Source: Pseudomonadota bacterium (GTDB lineage: Bacteria > Pseudomonadota > Alphaproteobacteria > Caulobacterales > Caulobacteraceae). Taken from it: DNA of 63,918 bases. This document shows positions 8,524-22,885 of this stretch, piece by piece. The position numbers and the translations under genes are program-made. The DNA is taken from positions 1 through 63,918 of the forward strand of contig CAUJHW010000100.1 of NCBI GenBank assembly GCA_963205005.1, in the 5' to 3' direction. Numbering within the stretch: position 1 is the stretch's first letter; every line of letters begins with the position of its first letter. The notes beneath the pieces were generated by a model. It was not told where the DNA came from. It was given only the letters and a program-made list of their open reading frames with translations, and made no database searches.

Positions 8524-9975
8524 CTAGCGCGGCAGGCGGGAGGCGCCCATCAGCAGTTCGTCCACCGCGCGGGCGCATTGCCGGCCCTCGCGGATCGCCC
8601 AGACCACAAGCGACTGACCCCGGCGCGCGTCGCCGCAGGCGAAGATCTTGGGGTCGGAGGTGCGGTAGTCGTTTGTGTTGGCCTTGACGTTGCCGCGGGG
8701 ATCCAGGTCGACGCCGCTGTTCTCGACCAGGCCGTCCTTGCGCGGACCGACGAAGCCCATGGCCAGGAACACCAGGTCGGCCTTCAGCTGGAACTCCGAG
8801 CCGGCGATCTCCTGCATGCGCTGGCGGCCGTCCTCGCCGGTGACCCACTCCAGCCGCACGCATTCCAGCGCGGTGACGCGTCCGTCCTTGGAGATCACCC
8901 GCTTGGTCGACACCGCGAAATCGCGCTCGACGCCTTCCTGGTGCGACGACGAGGTGCGCAGCTTCAGCGGCCAGTCCGGCCAGGTCAGCGACTTGTTCTC
9001 GTGCACCGGCGGCTGCGGCATGATCTCGAGCTGGACAACCGCGGCGGCGCCCTGGCGGTTCGAGGTGCCGATGCAGTCGGACCCGGTGTCGCCGCCGCCG
9101 ATCACCACCACATGCTTGCCATGGGCGTTGATCGTACCGGTCGGCGCGGCGATGGCCTCGTCGTCGCCGGCGTTGCGCTTGTTCTGCTGGGTGAGGAACT
9201 CCATGGCGAAGTGGACGCCCGCCACGTCGCGGCCGGCCGCCTCCAGGTCGCGCGGGTTCTCGGCGCCGTTGGCCATCACCAGCACGTCGTAGTCATCGAG
9301 CAGGCGCTCGACCGACACATCCACCCCGACCTCGAAGCCGCAGCGGAAGATCACGCCCTCGCTCTCCATCTGCCGGATGCGCCGGTCGATGAGGTGCTTC
9401 TCCATCTTGAAGTCAGGGATGCCGTAGCGCAGCAGGCCGCCCGGACGGTCGGCCTTCTCGAACACCGTGGTGGCATGGCCGGCGCGGGCCAGCTGCTGGG
9501 CGCAGGCGAGCCCGGCGGGACCAGAGCCCACCACCGCCACCCGCTTGCCGCTGCCGCGCGGCGAGGGCTGGGGCGTGATCCAGCCCTCTTCCCACCCGCG
9601 ATCAACGATCTGGCACTCGATCGACTTGATGGTCACCGGGGTGTCCGGGATGTTCAGGGTGCACGAGGCCTCGCAGGGGGCGGGGCAGATGCGGCCGGTG
9701 AACTCCGGGAAGTTGTTGGTGGACTGAAGGTTGTCCAGCGCGTCCCGCCACTGGTCGCGATAGACCAGCTCGTTGAAGTCCGGGATCTGGTTGTTCACCG
9801 GGCAGCCCTGGTGACAGAACGGGATACCGCAGTTCATGCAGCGCGACGCCTGCTGCTGCAGCTCGGGCTGCGGCAGGGGCTGGACGAATTCCTTCCAGGT
9901 CTTCAGGCGCTGGTCCACGGGGTCGTACCCGCGGTCGTGACGCTCGATCTCCAGGAAGCCGGTGGGCTTGCCCAT
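8524..9975 (-). CDS. gltD: glutamate synthase (NADPH) small subunit
   Basis: Delivers electrons from NADPH through FAD and iron-sulfur clusters to the large subunit for glutamate synthesis from glutamine and 2-oxoglutarate. The product is 483 aa, standard for GltD. The N-terminal cluster region shows [15 protein letters not shown] and, about 50 residues later, [12 protein letters not shown] binding is at [19 protein letters not shown] and NADPH binding at [12 protein letters not shown]. The C-terminal [22 protein letters not shown] segment is typical of the family. ATG at 9975 is preceded by GAGGGA and follows the gltB stop by 21 bp. A VOC protein gene follows at 8501. Confidence 0.96.
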   Translation of the reverse strand: MGKPTGFLEIERHDRGYDPVDQRLKTWKEFVQPLPQPELQQQASRCMNCGIPFCHQGCPVNNQIPDFNELVYRDQWRDALDNLQSTNNFPEFTGRICPAPCEASCTLNIPDTPVTIKSIECQIVDRGWEEGWITPQPSPRGSGKRVAVVGSGPAGLACAQQLARAGHATTVFEKADRPGGLLRYGIPDFKMEKHLIDRRIRQMESEGVIFRCGFEVGVDVSVERLLDDYDVLVMANGAENPRDLEAAGRDVAGVHFAMEFLTQQNKRNAGDDEAIAAPTGTINAHGKHVVVIGGGDTGSDCIGTSNRQGAAAVVQLEIMPQPPVHENKSLTWPDWPLKLRTSSSHQEGVERDFAVSTKRVISKDGRVTALECVRLEWVTGEDGRQRMQEIAGSEFQLKADLVFLAMGFVGPRKDGLVENSGVDLDPRGNVKANTNDYRTSDPKIFACGDARRGQSLVVWAIREGRQCARAVDELLMGASRLPR

Positions 9976-9996
9976 AAGGTCCCTCGTAAACTTGTA

Positions 9997-14631
<4,635 letters not shown>

Positions 14632-14871
14632 AGTCGTCTCTCACGCAAGCACGCCGAAACGCGACCCGAAGCCTCGTTTGAGGGGGGCCGTGCGTGCATA
14701 TCGCGCGCATTTACCCGGCAAGATCAGCCCTTGTCGATGGGTTGGGCCTCCGGACGAGGGTAGATTCTTCCAATAGCCCCGCGGTCAGGCGTCGCGGCCG
14801 GGTTCGCCAGACGTCATCAGGCCTTCAAATTGGAAATCCATACTCACTGGCGCTAGGATCGATTCAGAGGG

Positions 14872-14890
14872 CGTCCGCTCATCGCGGACG
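14872..14890 (+). other. hairpin just upstream of the PLD-like gene
   Basis: A perfect 7-bp stem, CGTCCGC (14872-14878) and GCGGACG (14884-14890), with a 5-base loop, ends 3 bases before the ATG at 14894. The only plausible ribosome-binding purines (GGACGGAC) overlap the right arm, so folding could mask initiation. Regulation is not demonstrated. Confidence 0.4.
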
Positions 14891-14893
14891 GAC

Positions 14894-16027
14894 ATGGACA
14901 TGTGGCTGGACAGCGGACCGACGGCGATACCTGAAGCGGCGCCCGCGATCGCGGAAGCCGTCCGGCCGGCGACCGAGCTGCATTTCGGCGGCCCCGACCA
15001 GCCGCCCCGGGCGCTGCGTGACGTGCTGAAGGCCCGCATCGACGCGGCCCCGCCCGGCAGCGAGATCATCTGGGCCACCTACTATTTCCGCGACCAGGGC
15101 CTGGCCGAAAGCCTGATCGCCGCCAAGGCGCGGGGCGTGCGGGTGAGGATCCGGCTGGAAGGCAAGCCCCGTCGCGGCAGCGCCAACGACACGGTCATCG
15201 CCACCCTGCGCGCGGCGCTCGGCGACGACCTGCGTCTGCACCGGGGGCTGTTCGGCGCGGCGCACCTGCACGCCAAGATCTATGCCTTCTCGGGCCCGCA
15301 GCCCGAGGCGATGATCGGGTCATTCAACCCCTCGGGCGACGAGGTCCCCGATCCGAAGCTGATCGCCGACATCGGCGACCAGGACCGCGGGCAGAACCTG
15401 CTGGTGGCGTTCCGCGAGCCGGATGTGGCCCGCGCCCTGAGCCGTCAGGCCGAGCGTCTCTGGTCCGGCAAGGGCACGTCGCGGTTCGGCAAGCGGGAGA
15501 ACAAGCCCGTCAAGCTGGAGGCGGCCCGTCTCTATTATTTCCCGCGCCTGCGGCCGGACGTGGTCGAACGGCGGATCGCCCGCCTGGGACCTGGCGACAG
15601 CGTCCAGGCCGCCATCTCGCACATGGATCAGGGCCCCTTCGCCCGGGAGCTGGCCGAGGCGGCCCTGCGCGGTGTCGAAATCAAGCTGGTGGTCCACGAC
15701 ACCAAACGCCGGGTGCCAAAGGGCGTCGTGCGCGAACTTGACCGGGCTGGCGTCAGCGTCCGGCGCTACTGCGACCCCGAGGGCCTGCCGATGCACGCCA
15801 AGTTCGTGGTCATCGACGACGGCGGACAGCGATCGGCCTGGTTCGGCAGCCTGAACTACAATGTGACATCCCGGTACCTTAACCAGGAGGTGCTGGCCCG
15901 CAGCACCGACCCCCGCCTTGTCGGCGACCTGGAAGCCCGGTTCCAGGTGATCTCGGACGAGGCCGAGCAGCGCGCCAACGCCTGCGGCGACGACAGCCGC
16001 ACCGCCATGACGGCGACCGCGCCCTGA
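14894..16027 (+). CDS. phospholipase D-like (HKD) family protein
   Basis: Contains two PLD-type halves in 377 aa. The second is close to canonical: MHAKFVVID followed by FGSLNYN at about residues 305-325. The first, HLHAKIYAF followed by GSFN at about 117-140, keeps His and Lys but has Ser where the motif Asp is expected. Family members are phospholipases, nucleases or phosphatidyl/cardiolipin transferases; the substrate cannot be read here. There is no obvious signal peptide. The N-terminal 40 residues are low in recognisable features. It stands alone between divergent gltB and the convergent cyclodeaminase gene, with a hairpin over its initiation region. A cytosolic nuclease-like or membrane-lipid role is equally possible. 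Confidence 0.8.
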   Translation: MDMWLDSGPTAIPEAAPAIAEAVRPATELHFGGPDQPPRALRDVLKARIDAAPPGSEIIWATYYFRDQGLAESLIAAKARGVRVRIRLEGKPRRGSANDTVIATLRAALGDDLRLHRGLFGAAHLHAKIYAFSGPQPEAMIGSFNPSGDEVPDPKLIADIGDQDRGQNLLVAFREPDVARALSRQAERLWSGKGTSRFGKRENKPVKLEAARLYYFPRLRPDVVERRIARLGPGDSVQAAISHMDQGPFARELAEAALRGVEIKLVVHDTKRRVPKGVVRELDRAGVSVRRYCDPEGLPMHAKFVVIDDGGQRSAWFGSLNYNVTSRYLNQEVLARSTDPRLVGDLEARFQVISDEAEQRANACGDDSRTAMTATAP

Positions 16028-16034
16028 AGCCCTT

Positions 16035-16973
16035 CTAGCCCTGATAGAGCGCCTGGGCCGCGGCCAGGTCCTGCACCACGTGGCCCAGCGACTTGTAGAC
16101 GGTGAACTGGTCCGGGCCTTCGCGACCGGCGAGGTCACCCGCCAGCACCTGGCCGATCTCGCCGACCACATGGCTGTCGCCGATCAGGCCCGCCGCCTTC
16201 GCCCGCAGGAACTCCGCCCCCTGCGCAAGCACGCCCTCGCGGCTGTCGGCGATGAAGCGCGAGGCCACCACAAGATCGCAGTCCACTTCGACCGGCCCGG
16301 CTACGCTGGAGCCCACCAGGTTCACATGGGTCCCCGGACGCAGCCACTTACCCAGCAGGATCGGCTCGCGGGCGTTGGTGACGGTGCAGACGATATCGGC
16401 CGCGGCCACCGCCGAGCGGGCGTCGGGGCTGGCCTCTACCGACAGACCGGTCTTCCGCGACATATCCCGGGCGAAGGCCGCCGCCTTGTCGGGGTCACGG
16501 CCCCAGACGGTGACCCGGGTCAGCGGGCGCACATGCGAGATCGCCCTGATGTGCGTGCCCGCCTGCTCGCCATAGCCCAGGATCGCCAGCGTGCAGGCTT
16601 CGGGGCGGGCGAGCGCGTCAGTGGCGACCGCGCTGGCCGCGGCGGTGCGGATCGCGGTCACCTCACCCGCGTCGACCACGCAGAGCGGCGCGCCGCTCGC
16701 GCCGTTGAACAGCACGATGACACCCTGGTGCGACGGGGCTCCCCTGGCGAAATTGTCCGGAAAAATGCTGATCAGCTTGGCGCCGAACACCGCCCGCTCG
16801 CCCATGGCGCCCGGCATGATCCCGAACATCCGGCCGTCCACCAGCGGGATAACAGAGCGCAGGAGCTGGCGGGTCTGGCCGCGCGAGAACGCGATCATGG
16901 CGCCGCGGACCAGCGGGATGCAGGCCTCAAAGGTCAGCCGGGCGCGGACCTCCTCACCATCGATGAAGCGCAT
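16035..16973 (-). CDS. ornithine cyclodeaminase / mu-crystallin family protein
   Basis: An NAD(P)-binding protein of 312 aa in the OCD/mu-crystallin family, whose members include ornithine cyclodeaminase, alanine dehydrogenase and ketimine reductases. The Rossmann motif is LAILGYGEQAGTH at about residue 130. Upstream are GVIVLFNGASGAPLCVVDAGEVTAIRTAAA-type family sequence blocks, and VGSS and DSREG occur later. Substrate specificity cannot be assigned from these. The ATG at 16973 has AGGCGG ahead of it and lies 15 bp after the CYP153 stop, so it is likely the last gene of an LLM oxidoreductase-CYP153-OCD operon. That makes a role in processing a small hydroxylated or keto compound plausible, as inference only. 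Confidence 0.85.
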   Translation of the reverse strand: MRFIDGEEVRARLTFEACIPLVRGAMIAFSRGQTRQLLRSVIPLVDGRMFGIMPGAMGERAVFGAKLISIFPDNFARGAPSHQGVIVLFNGASGAPLCVVDAGEVTAIRTAAASAVATDALARPEACTLAILGYGEQAGTHIRAISHVRPLTRVTVWGRDPDKAAAFARDMSRKTGLSVEASPDARSAVAAADIVCTVTNAREPILLGKWLRPGTHVNLVGSSVAGPVEVDCDLVVASRFIADSREGVLAQGAEFLRAKAAGLIGDSHVVGEIGQVLAGDLAGREGPDQFTVYKSLGHVVQDLAAAQALYQG

Positions 16974-16988
16974 GAAGCCGCCTGGAAA

Positions 16989-18248
16989 TCAGCCGACGAT
17001 CCGCACCGGCAGGCTCTCATAGCCCTTCACGAAGCTGGAGCGCACCCGCTTCGGCTCGGCCACCACTTCGATCTGGCTCCAGCGCTTGAGAATCTCTTCC
17101 CAGACGATCTTCAGCTGAAGTTCGGCCAGGCGATTGCCGACGCAGCGGTGGATGCCGAAGCCGAACGAGAGGTGCTGGCGCGGCCGGGCCCGGTCGATGA
17201 TGAAGGCTTCGGGGTTTTCGATCTCAGCGTCGTCGCGGTTGCCCGAGACGTACCACATGACCACCTTGTCACCCTTGCGGATGGTCTGGCCGCCCAGTTC
17301 CACGTCGGTCAGCGCCGTGCGGCGCATGTGGGCCAGAGGCGTCTGCCAGCGGATGATTTCGGGCACCATGCTTGTGATCAGGCTGTGGTCGGCGCGCAGC
17401 TTGTCGAACTCGGCGGGGAACTTGTTCAGCGCATAGAGACCGCCGCTGATCGAGTTGCGGGTGGTATCGTTGCCGCCGACGATCAGCAGGATGACATTGC
17501 CGAGGTACTCCTCGGGCGTCATGTCCCGCGTGCCCTCATTGTGGGCCATCATCGAGATCAGATCGCCGCGCGGAGGCTGGTTGATCCGCTCGTTCCAGAG
17601 CCGGGTGAAGTAGGCCAGGCATTCCATCAGCTCGGCCTGACGCTCATCCTCGGTTTCGACCAGGCCGCCGGGCATCGGCAGGGTCGTGGCCACATCCGAC
17701 CAGCGGGTGAGCTTGCGGCGCTCCTCGAATGGGAAATCGAACAGGGTGGCCAGCATCTGGGTGGTGAGCTCGATCGACACCCGGTCGACCCAGTCGAACA
17801 CCTCGCCCACGGGAAGCGCATCGAGGATCTTCGCGGCGCGCTCGCGGATGATCGGCTCCATCTGCATCAGGTTGTGCGGCGAGACGATGGGGCTGACCAC
17901 CTTGCGCTGCACGTCGTGCTTGGGCGGGTCCATGGCGATGAAGCTGGGCCGGCGCAGGTCTGGCCGGGCGTCGCGGATGGTGATCCCGCCCAGCGCCGCT
18001 TCCGAGGAGAAGACCGCGTGGTTGGTGTCCACGGCCATGATGTCCTGGTAGCGGGTCACCGACCAGTAGGGCCCGAACTCGCTGTCGCGGCACCAGTGGA
18101 CCGGCGCCTCGGCCCGAAGCCGCTCGAAATAGGGCCAGTGGGCGTCATTGAGGAACAGGTCCGGATCGCCCGGGTTCATGTCGGCCAGCGGCATCGCATA
18201 GGCCCGGGCGCGGGCTTCGTCCCGCAGGTTCGTGGCGCCGTCGGCCAT
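16989..18248 (-). CDS. cytochrome P450, CYP153-type alkane/fatty-acid terminal hydroxylase
   Basis: A soluble P450 of 419 aa. The oxygen-binding I-helix has [10 protein letters not shown], the K-helix EIIRWQTPL followed by AHMRRTA, and the heme loop [15 protein letters not shown] with the thiolate Cys. The MNPGDPDLF start region, [19 protein letters not shown] and [12 protein letters not shown] match, from memory, the CYP153 subfamily that hydroxylates the ends of medium-chain alkanes and related chains. The ATG at 18248 is chosen over an upstream ATG at 18296 because GGAGGTGAT precedes it closely. CYP153 enzymes need a ferredoxin and ferredoxin reductase; none is in this window. Neighbours are an LLM flavin oxidoreductase upstream and an OCD-family protein downstream, all on the same strand. 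Confidence 0.9.
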   Translation of the reverse strand: MADGATNLRDEARARAYAMPLADMNPGDPDLFLNDAHWPYFERLRAEAPVHWCRDSEFGPYWSVTRYQDIMAVDTNHAVFSSEAALGGITIRDARPDLRRPSFIAMDPPKHDVQRKVVSPIVSPHNLMQMEPIIRERAAKILDALPVGEVFDWVDRVSIELTTQMLATLFDFPFEERRKLTRWSDVATTLPMPGGLVETEDERQAELMECLAYFTRLWNERINQPPRGDLISMMAHNEGTRDMTPEEYLGNVILLIVGGNDTTRNSISGGLYALNKFPAEFDKLRADHSLITSMVPEIIRWQTPLAHMRRTALTDVELGGQTIRKGDKVVMWYVSGNRDDAEIENPEAFIIDRARPRQHLSFGFGIHRCVGNRLAELQLKIVWEEILKRWSQIEVVAEPKRVRSSFVKGYESLPVRIVG

Positions 18249-18364
18249 GGGTATCACCTCCGCACTGGATGGCCGCGCCTGCATCGGGCGCAACACCTGT
18301 CGACGCTCAGAGAACGCCGAATCCGCTCAGGGTGCAAACGTCGAGCGACCCGGCATGCCTGTGG

Positions 18365-19603
18365 TCAGCGCGCCTGGTTGATCTGCGCCTTCGGCCGCGA
18401 AGACGGCACGATGGGAATCTCGTGGTCGGCCAGCGGCTTCATCCATCGCTTGCGGGCCATGGCCGCTTCCAGGAAGGGCGCCAGTTCCCGGGCCTTGCGG
18501 GCCTCGCGTTCAGCGACCTCGGCCTTGAAGGCGGGCATGACCTCGGCGGCGAACAGTTCAAGGGACTCGCAGATGTGCTCATGCCGGTTGCGGCCGGCCT
18601 GCTGCAGGAAGATCACCTGGTCGACGCCGGCGTCCTGGAAGCCCTTGATGTGTTCGCGGATGTCGTCAGGCGTGCCGATCCCGTTGGCGTTGCTCTCCGC
18701 GGCGCGGCGGGCGGCGATGATCTCGTCGTCGCTGGCGGCGCGGGAAGCCTGGAAGTCCGCGAACAGGGAGGACCGGCCCGGGTAGACGTCGTGGGCGACC
18801 AGGGCGTTGACCGCGTAGGAGAAGAACTCGAACCCCTCCTGCCCGCGCCGGATCGCCTCGTCCCGGTTGCGGTGGACCGAGAAGTTGGAGACCATGGCGA
18901 TGTTGGCGTTCACCGCGTGTCCGATCGGGACGCAGTCCTCCGACCTGATGATCCCGTAGTAGATATCGGCCCAGGCCCTGGCCTCGTCCGGGTCGACGAA
19001 CGAGAAGGCGAGCGCGCCGACGCCGAGCGAGGCGGCGACCTTGATGGTGTCGCGGTTGGTGCAAGCCATCCACATGGGCGGGTGCGGGCTCTGCATCGGC
19101 TTTGGCAGCACGTTGCGGCAGGGGAAGGAGAAGCCCTTCCCCTCGAAGCCCGGGTAAGGGTCCATGACCATCATGTTGGCGATCTGCTCGGCGGCCTCGA
19201 TGGCCAGCGCCCGCTTCTCCCGGGCCGGAATGCCGAAGCCGCCCAGCTCCAGCCGGGTCGCCCCCTCGCCGATGCCGAAGTCGAGCCGGCCGCGCGAGAT
19301 GATGTCCAGCGTCGCCAGACCCTCGGCCGTACGGGCGGGGTGGTTGTAGTTGGGGATCACCTGGCGGATGCCGTGGCCGACGCGGATGGTCTTGGTGAGG
19401 GCCGCGCAGGCGGCCAGGAACACCTCCGGAGCGGAGGAATGGGAGTACTCCTCAAGGAAGTGGTGCTCCACCTCCCAGGCGTAGTCGTAGCCCAGCCGAT
19501 CGGCCAGGACGACCTGCTCAAGGGCGTCATGGAACAGACGGGCCTCATCGCCCGGGTTCCACGGCTTGGGCAGCTGGTGTTCGTAGAAGACCCCGAAGCG
19601 CAT
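18365..19603 (-). CDS. LLM-class flavin-dependent (luciferase-like) oxidoreductase
   Basis: A bacterial-luciferase-like monooxygenase or F420/FMN oxidoreductase of 412 aa. It opens with MRFGVFYEHQLPKPW, followed by YDYAWEVEHHFLEEYSHSS, the family's substrate/flavin pocket segment. LDFGIGEGATRLELGGFGI and PPMWMACTN follow. The TIM-barrel layout and length fit the LLM family. The start at 19603 has GGGAGGGAC ahead. It is the first gene of a minus-strand set with CYP153 (116 bp gap) and an OCD protein, and is divergent from the hotdog-like gene at 19753. It may oxidise an intermediate produced by the P450, or act as an unrelated monooxygenase; the flavin type (FMN or F420) is not determinable here. 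Confidence 0.88.
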   Translation of the reverse strand: MRFGVFYEHQLPKPWNPGDEARLFHDALEQVVLADRLGYDYAWEVEHHFLEEYSHSSAPEVFLAACAALTKTIRVGHGIRQVIPNYNHPARTAEGLATLDIISRGRLDFGIGEGATRLELGGFGIPAREKRALAIEAAEQIANMMVMDPYPGFEGKGFSFPCRNVLPKPMQSPHPPMWMACTNRDTIKVAASLGVGALAFSFVDPDEARAWADIYYGIIRSEDCVPIGHAVNANIAMVSNFSVHRNRDEAIRRGQEGFEFFSYAVNALVAHDVYPGRSSLFADFQASRAASDDEIIAARRAAESNANGIGTPDDIREHIKGFQDAGVDQVIFLQQAGRNRHEHICESLELFAAEVMPAFKAEVAEREARKARELAPFLEAAMARKRWMKPLADHEIPIVPSSRPKAQINQAR

Positions 19604-19752
19604 GCGGCGTCCCTCCCTGAAGCTACGGCGCGGTTCGCGCTCTTGCCGCCACCTTCCGGCCCGGCGGGGGGGCTTTGCAAGCCCGTTGACGGCGCCCGTC
19701 CGCGGGACCAGCGTTGCGGCTAACGGCGAAAGACCGGAGCCTGGAGGACGCC

Positions 19753-20583
19753 ATGAGCGAAACGCTGTCGCCTGAAGCCTGGGTCGGACCCTTCCGCAGT
19801 CCCCGGAACTCGGCCGCCGAAGTGAAGGGCTCCATCCACGACGACGCCACGGCCACGAAGCTGGGGTTCCGCGGCGGGACGGTGGCCGGGTCGATCCACA
19901 TGGACCAGTTCGTGCCCCGGCTGCTGGAGCTCTACGGCGACGCCTGGCTTCAGACGGGCGGGCTGTCGCTCTACTTCACCCAGGCCACGGTCGACCGCGA
20001 GGAAGTCCGCGCATCCGTCGAGGCCGGCGCGGACCGATCACGCCTGGAGATGCACAACCGCGACGGCGCCCTGATCTGCCAGGGTACGGCGGCCCTGCAG
20101 CCCAATGCGGGCTCGGAACTGGCCCGTCGCTTCGAGGCCCAGGCCCCGGCGGCCGAGGGCGCCCTGCGCATCCTGGCCGACCTGCGGATCGGCGACGCGA
20201 ACCATGACCTGCCGGTGCGCGTCGAGCCCGAGGTGCTGGCCCGCTACCTGGGGACCGTGACCGAGAACGTGCCCGCCTATGAGGCCGGCGTTCTGCCCCC
20301 GTCGCACGCGGTCCGGCTGGCGCACATGACCCGCGGGGCCGTGATGGCCAAGGCCGCCCAGCCGCACGTGGGGCTTTTCGGCGCGCTGGAGGTTCAGCAT
20401 CTGGCCGGCCCCCTGAAGGCCGGCGTCGACTACCTGGCCCGCACCCGCATCCTGAAGCTCACCGAGAGCCCGAAGACCGAGAACGTCTGGTACGAGGTGA
20501 TCTTCGCCCACGAGGGCCGCGATATTGCCCGCGTCCTGTACCTGCTGCGGATCCTGAAGGGCTCGTCGCCGCTCTGGGGCTAG
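19753..20583 (+). CDS. uncharacterised protein, possibly double-hotdog (MaoC/thioesterase-like)
   Basis: A 276-aa protein of unknown function. DATATKLGFRGGTVAGSIHM near residue 40 resembles the hydratase-like segment of MaoC/hotdog domains. The later HVGLFGALEVQHLAGPLKAG and YLARTRILKLTES look like a second hotdog half, consistent with a fused double-hotdog enzyme acting on acyl-CoA. No catalytic pair can be named with confidence. ATG at 19753 is chosen because GGAGG lies at 19743-19747; an upstream in-frame start at 19714 has no such site. The next gene, an aminotransferase, begins 49 bp later on the same strand. A shared promoter region with the divergent LLM gene is likely. Confidence 0.65.
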   Translation: MSETLSPEAWVGPFRSPRNSAAEVKGSIHDDATATKLGFRGGTVAGSIHMDQFVPRLLELYGDAWLQTGGLSLYFTQATVDREEVRASVEAGADRSRLEMHNRDGALICQGTAALQPNAGSELARRFEAQAPAAEGALRILADLRIGDANHDLPVRVEPEVLARYLGTVTENVPAYEAGVLPPSHAVRLAHMTRGAVMAKAAQPHVGLFGALEVQHLAGPLKAGVDYLARTRILKLTESPKTENVWYEVIFAHEGRDIARVLYLLRILKGSSPLWG

Positions 20584-20632
20584 TGAACGGCCGCCGAACC
20601 TGATTTCGTGGGTGCTCCGCAAGAGGACGCCC

Positions 20633-21961
20633 ATGGACGACGCCGCCCACGACCTGGCCAACCGCACCGATCTTTCAGCCTACTGGATGCCGTTCACGGC
20701 CAACCGCCAGTTCAAGGCCGCGCCGCGCATGCTCGTGTCGGCCAGCGGCATGTACTACCAGAGCGAAGACGGGCGACAGGTGCTGGACGGCACCTCCGGT
20801 CTCTGGTGCGTCAACGCCGGCCACGCCCGCCCCGAGATCGCCTCCGCGGTCCAGCGCCAGCTGATGTCGCTGGACTACGCGCCTTCGTTCCAGATGGGCC
20901 ATCCGGTGGCCTTCGATTTCGCGGCCAAGCTGGCGAAGATCGCCCCGCCCGGACTGGACCGGGTGTTCTTCGTGAACTCCGGCTCGGAGGCGGCCGACAC
21001 CTCCCTGAAGATGGCCATCGCCTACCACCGCGCCCGGGGCGAGGGACAGCGCACCCGACTGATCGGCCGCGAGAGGGGCTATCACGGGGTGGGGTTCGGC
21101 GGCATATCGGTCGGCGGGCTGGTGAACAACCGCCGGGTCTATCCGCTGCTGCCTTCGGACCACATCCGTCACACCCACGACCTGCGCAACGCCTTCTCCC
21201 GTGGCCTGCCCGACCACGGCGCCGAACTGGCCGATGACGTGGAACAGCTGGTGGCCCTGCATGGCGCGGAGACCATCGCCGCGGTGATCGTCGAGCCCGT
21301 CGCCGGCGGCGGCGGCGTGCTTCCGCCGCCCAAGGGTTACCTGGAGCGCCTGCGCGCGCTTTGCGACAAGCACGGCATCCTGCTGATCTTCGACGAGGTG
21401 ATCACCGGGTTCGGGCGCCTGGGGGCGCCGTTCGCGGCGCAGTACTTCGGGGTCACGCCCGACATCCTGAACACGGCCAAGGGGATCACCAACGCCACCG
21501 TGCCGCTCGGCGCCGTCTTCGCCAGCCGCAAGGTCCACGACACGGTGGTCGAGGGCGGGGCCAGCGGCGCCGTCGAATTCTTCCACGGCTATACCTATTC
21601 AGGCCACCCGGTCGCCTGCGCGGCCGGGATGGCGACGCTGGACATCTATGAGCGCGAGGGCCTCTTCGCCAACGCGGCCGCCATGGCTCCGCTGTTCGAG
21701 GACATGCTGCACGCGCTCCGCGGCGCGCCGCACATCATCGACATCCGCAACCTCGGACTCATGGGCGCCATCGAGTTCGCACCCCGCCCCGGCGCGCCCG
21801 GCGCGCGCGGATACGAGCTGTTCGTCCGCGCGTTCGAGGCCGGGCTGTCGGTGCGCATGACCGGCGACATCATCGCATTCTCCCCGCCGCTGATCGTAAG
21901 CGCCGATCAGATCGCCCGGATCGGCGAGATCGTGTCGGGGATCGTCGCGACCCTGGAGTGA
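20633..21961 (+). CDS. class III aminotransferase (beta-alanine/omega-amino acid:pyruvate type)
   Basis: A PLP enzyme of 442 aa that transfers amino groups from omega-amino acids or amines, usually to pyruvate. Visible motifs are FVNSGSEAADTSLKMA for phosphate binding, LIFDEVITGFGRLG with the pyridine-contacting Asp, and the Lys of NTAKGITNATVPLGAV that forms the Schiff base. The opening AYWMPFTANRQFK strongly resembles beta-alanine:pyruvate aminotransferases. ATG at 20633 is supported by AGAGGA upstream; the in-frame start at 20612 is less likely. It sits between the hotdog-like gene and a crotonase on the same strand, suggesting amine or beta-amino-acid catabolism feeding acyl-CoA steps. 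The exact substrate is open. Confidence 0.92.
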   Translation: MDDAAHDLANRTDLSAYWMPFTANRQFKAAPRMLVSASGMYYQSEDGRQVLDGTSGLWCVNAGHARPEIASAVQRQLMSLDYAPSFQMGHPVAFDFAAKLAKIAPPGLDRVFFVNSGSEAADTSLKMAIAYHRARGEGQRTRLIGRERGYHGVGFGGISVGGLVNNRRVYPLLPSDHIRHTHDLRNAFSRGLPDHGAELADDVEQLVALHGAETIAAVIVEPVAGGGGVLPPPKGYLERLRALCDKHGILLIFDEVITGFGRLGAPFAAQYFGVTPDILNTAKGITNATVPLGAVFASRKVHDTVVEGGASGAVEFFHGYTYSGHPVACAAGMATLDIYEREGLFANAAAMAPLFEDMLHALRGAPHIIDIRNLGLMGAIEFAPRPGAPGARGYELFVRAFEAGLSVRMTGDIIAFSPPLIVSADQIARIGEIVSGIVATLE

Positions 21962-21986
21962 GGCGGACGCCCAGGCCGCTTGCCTG

Positions 21987-22002
21987 CCGCCTCGTAAGGC
22001 GG
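21987..22002. other. short hairpin between aminotransferase and crotonase genes
   Basis: CCGCCT (21987-21992) and AGGCGG (21997-22002) form a 6-bp stem with a 4-base loop, 26 bp after the aminotransferase stop. There is no following T-run, so it is at best a weak or Rho-associated terminator. Confidence 0.3.
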
Positions 22003-22030
22003 GTGTGATGGGCAAAACACGGAGGACGCG

Positions 22031-22885
22031 ATGGCCTACGAGACCCTGCTGTACGAGTTGGACGGGCCCGTCCTGACCATCACCCTGAATCGTCCGGACA
22101 AGCTGAACGCCTATACCGCCGTGATGGGCGCCGAACTGGCCGACGCCTTCCACCGCGCCGACGAGGACGACGCCGTACGGGTGGTCATCGTCACGGGCGC
22201 GGGCCGCGGCTTCTGCGCCGGGGCCGACATCTCCGGCGGCGCGGCTTCGTTCGACGACAAGGCGCCCGGCTCGGTGGCCTTCTCGGCGCCCGGACAGGCG
22301 CGCGCCGAGGGCGGCGGCTTCGTGGGCGCCATCTTCAACTGCCGCAAGCCGTCCATCGCCGCGATAAACGGCGCCGCGGTCGGCGTCGGCGCGACCCTGA
22401 CCCTGCCGATGGACATCCGCATCGCCGAGTCGAACGCCCGCTACGGCTTCATCTTCGCCCGCCGCGGCCTGGTGCCGGAGGCCGGCAGCGCCTGGTTCCT
22501 GCCCAAGCTGGTCGGCCTGCCGCAGGCCCTGCGCTGGTGCCTGACCGGCAACCTGATCCCGGCGGAGGAGGCCAAGGCCGCCGGCCTGGTCAGCGAGGTG
22601 GTGGAGCCTGAGCGCCTGCTGGCCCGCGCTCGCGAGATCGCCCTGGAGATCGCCGAGAACACCGCGCCGGTGTCCATCGCCCTGGCCCGCCAGATGCTCT
22701 GGCGCTTCTCCGGCGACCCGGACCCGTCGGGCGTCCTGGCCGTGGATGGGCGGCTCAGCATGGAGCTGGGCTCGGGCCCCGACGTGAAGGAGGGCGTCGG
22801 CGCCTTCCTCGAAAAGCGCGCGCCCAGGTTCCCGAACAAGGTCTCCGAGGACATGCCCAGTCTTTATCCCTGGTGGAAGGACTAG
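22031..22885 (+). CDS. enoyl-CoA hydratase/isomerase (crotonase) family
   Basis: Adds water to, or isomerises, an enoyl-CoA; cytosolic. It is 284 aa with the N-terminal LTITLNRPDKLNAYT and the oxyanion-hole sequences GRGFCAGADISGG and AAVGVGATLTLPMDIRIA. The second catalytic region, RRGLVPEAGSAWFLP, has Glu in one of the usual hydratase positions. ATG at 22031 has GGAGG seven bases ahead. Its last four bases overlap the end of the convergent epimerase gene. The physiological substrate is not evident; the preceding aminotransferase suggests a degradative pathway. Confidence 0.92.
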   Translation: MAYETLLYELDGPVLTITLNRPDKLNAYTAVMGAELADAFHRADEDDAVRVVIVTGAGRGFCAGADISGGAASFDDKAPGSVAFSAPGQARAEGGGFVGAIFNCRKPSIAAINGAAVGVGATLTLPMDIRIAESNARYGFIFARRGLVPEAGSAWFLPKLVGLPQALRWCLTGNLIPAEEAKAAGLVSEVVEPERLLARAREIALEIAENTAPVSIALARQMLWRFSGDPDPSGVLAVDGRLSMELGSGPDVKEGVGAFLEKRAPRFPNKVSEDMPSLYPWWKD

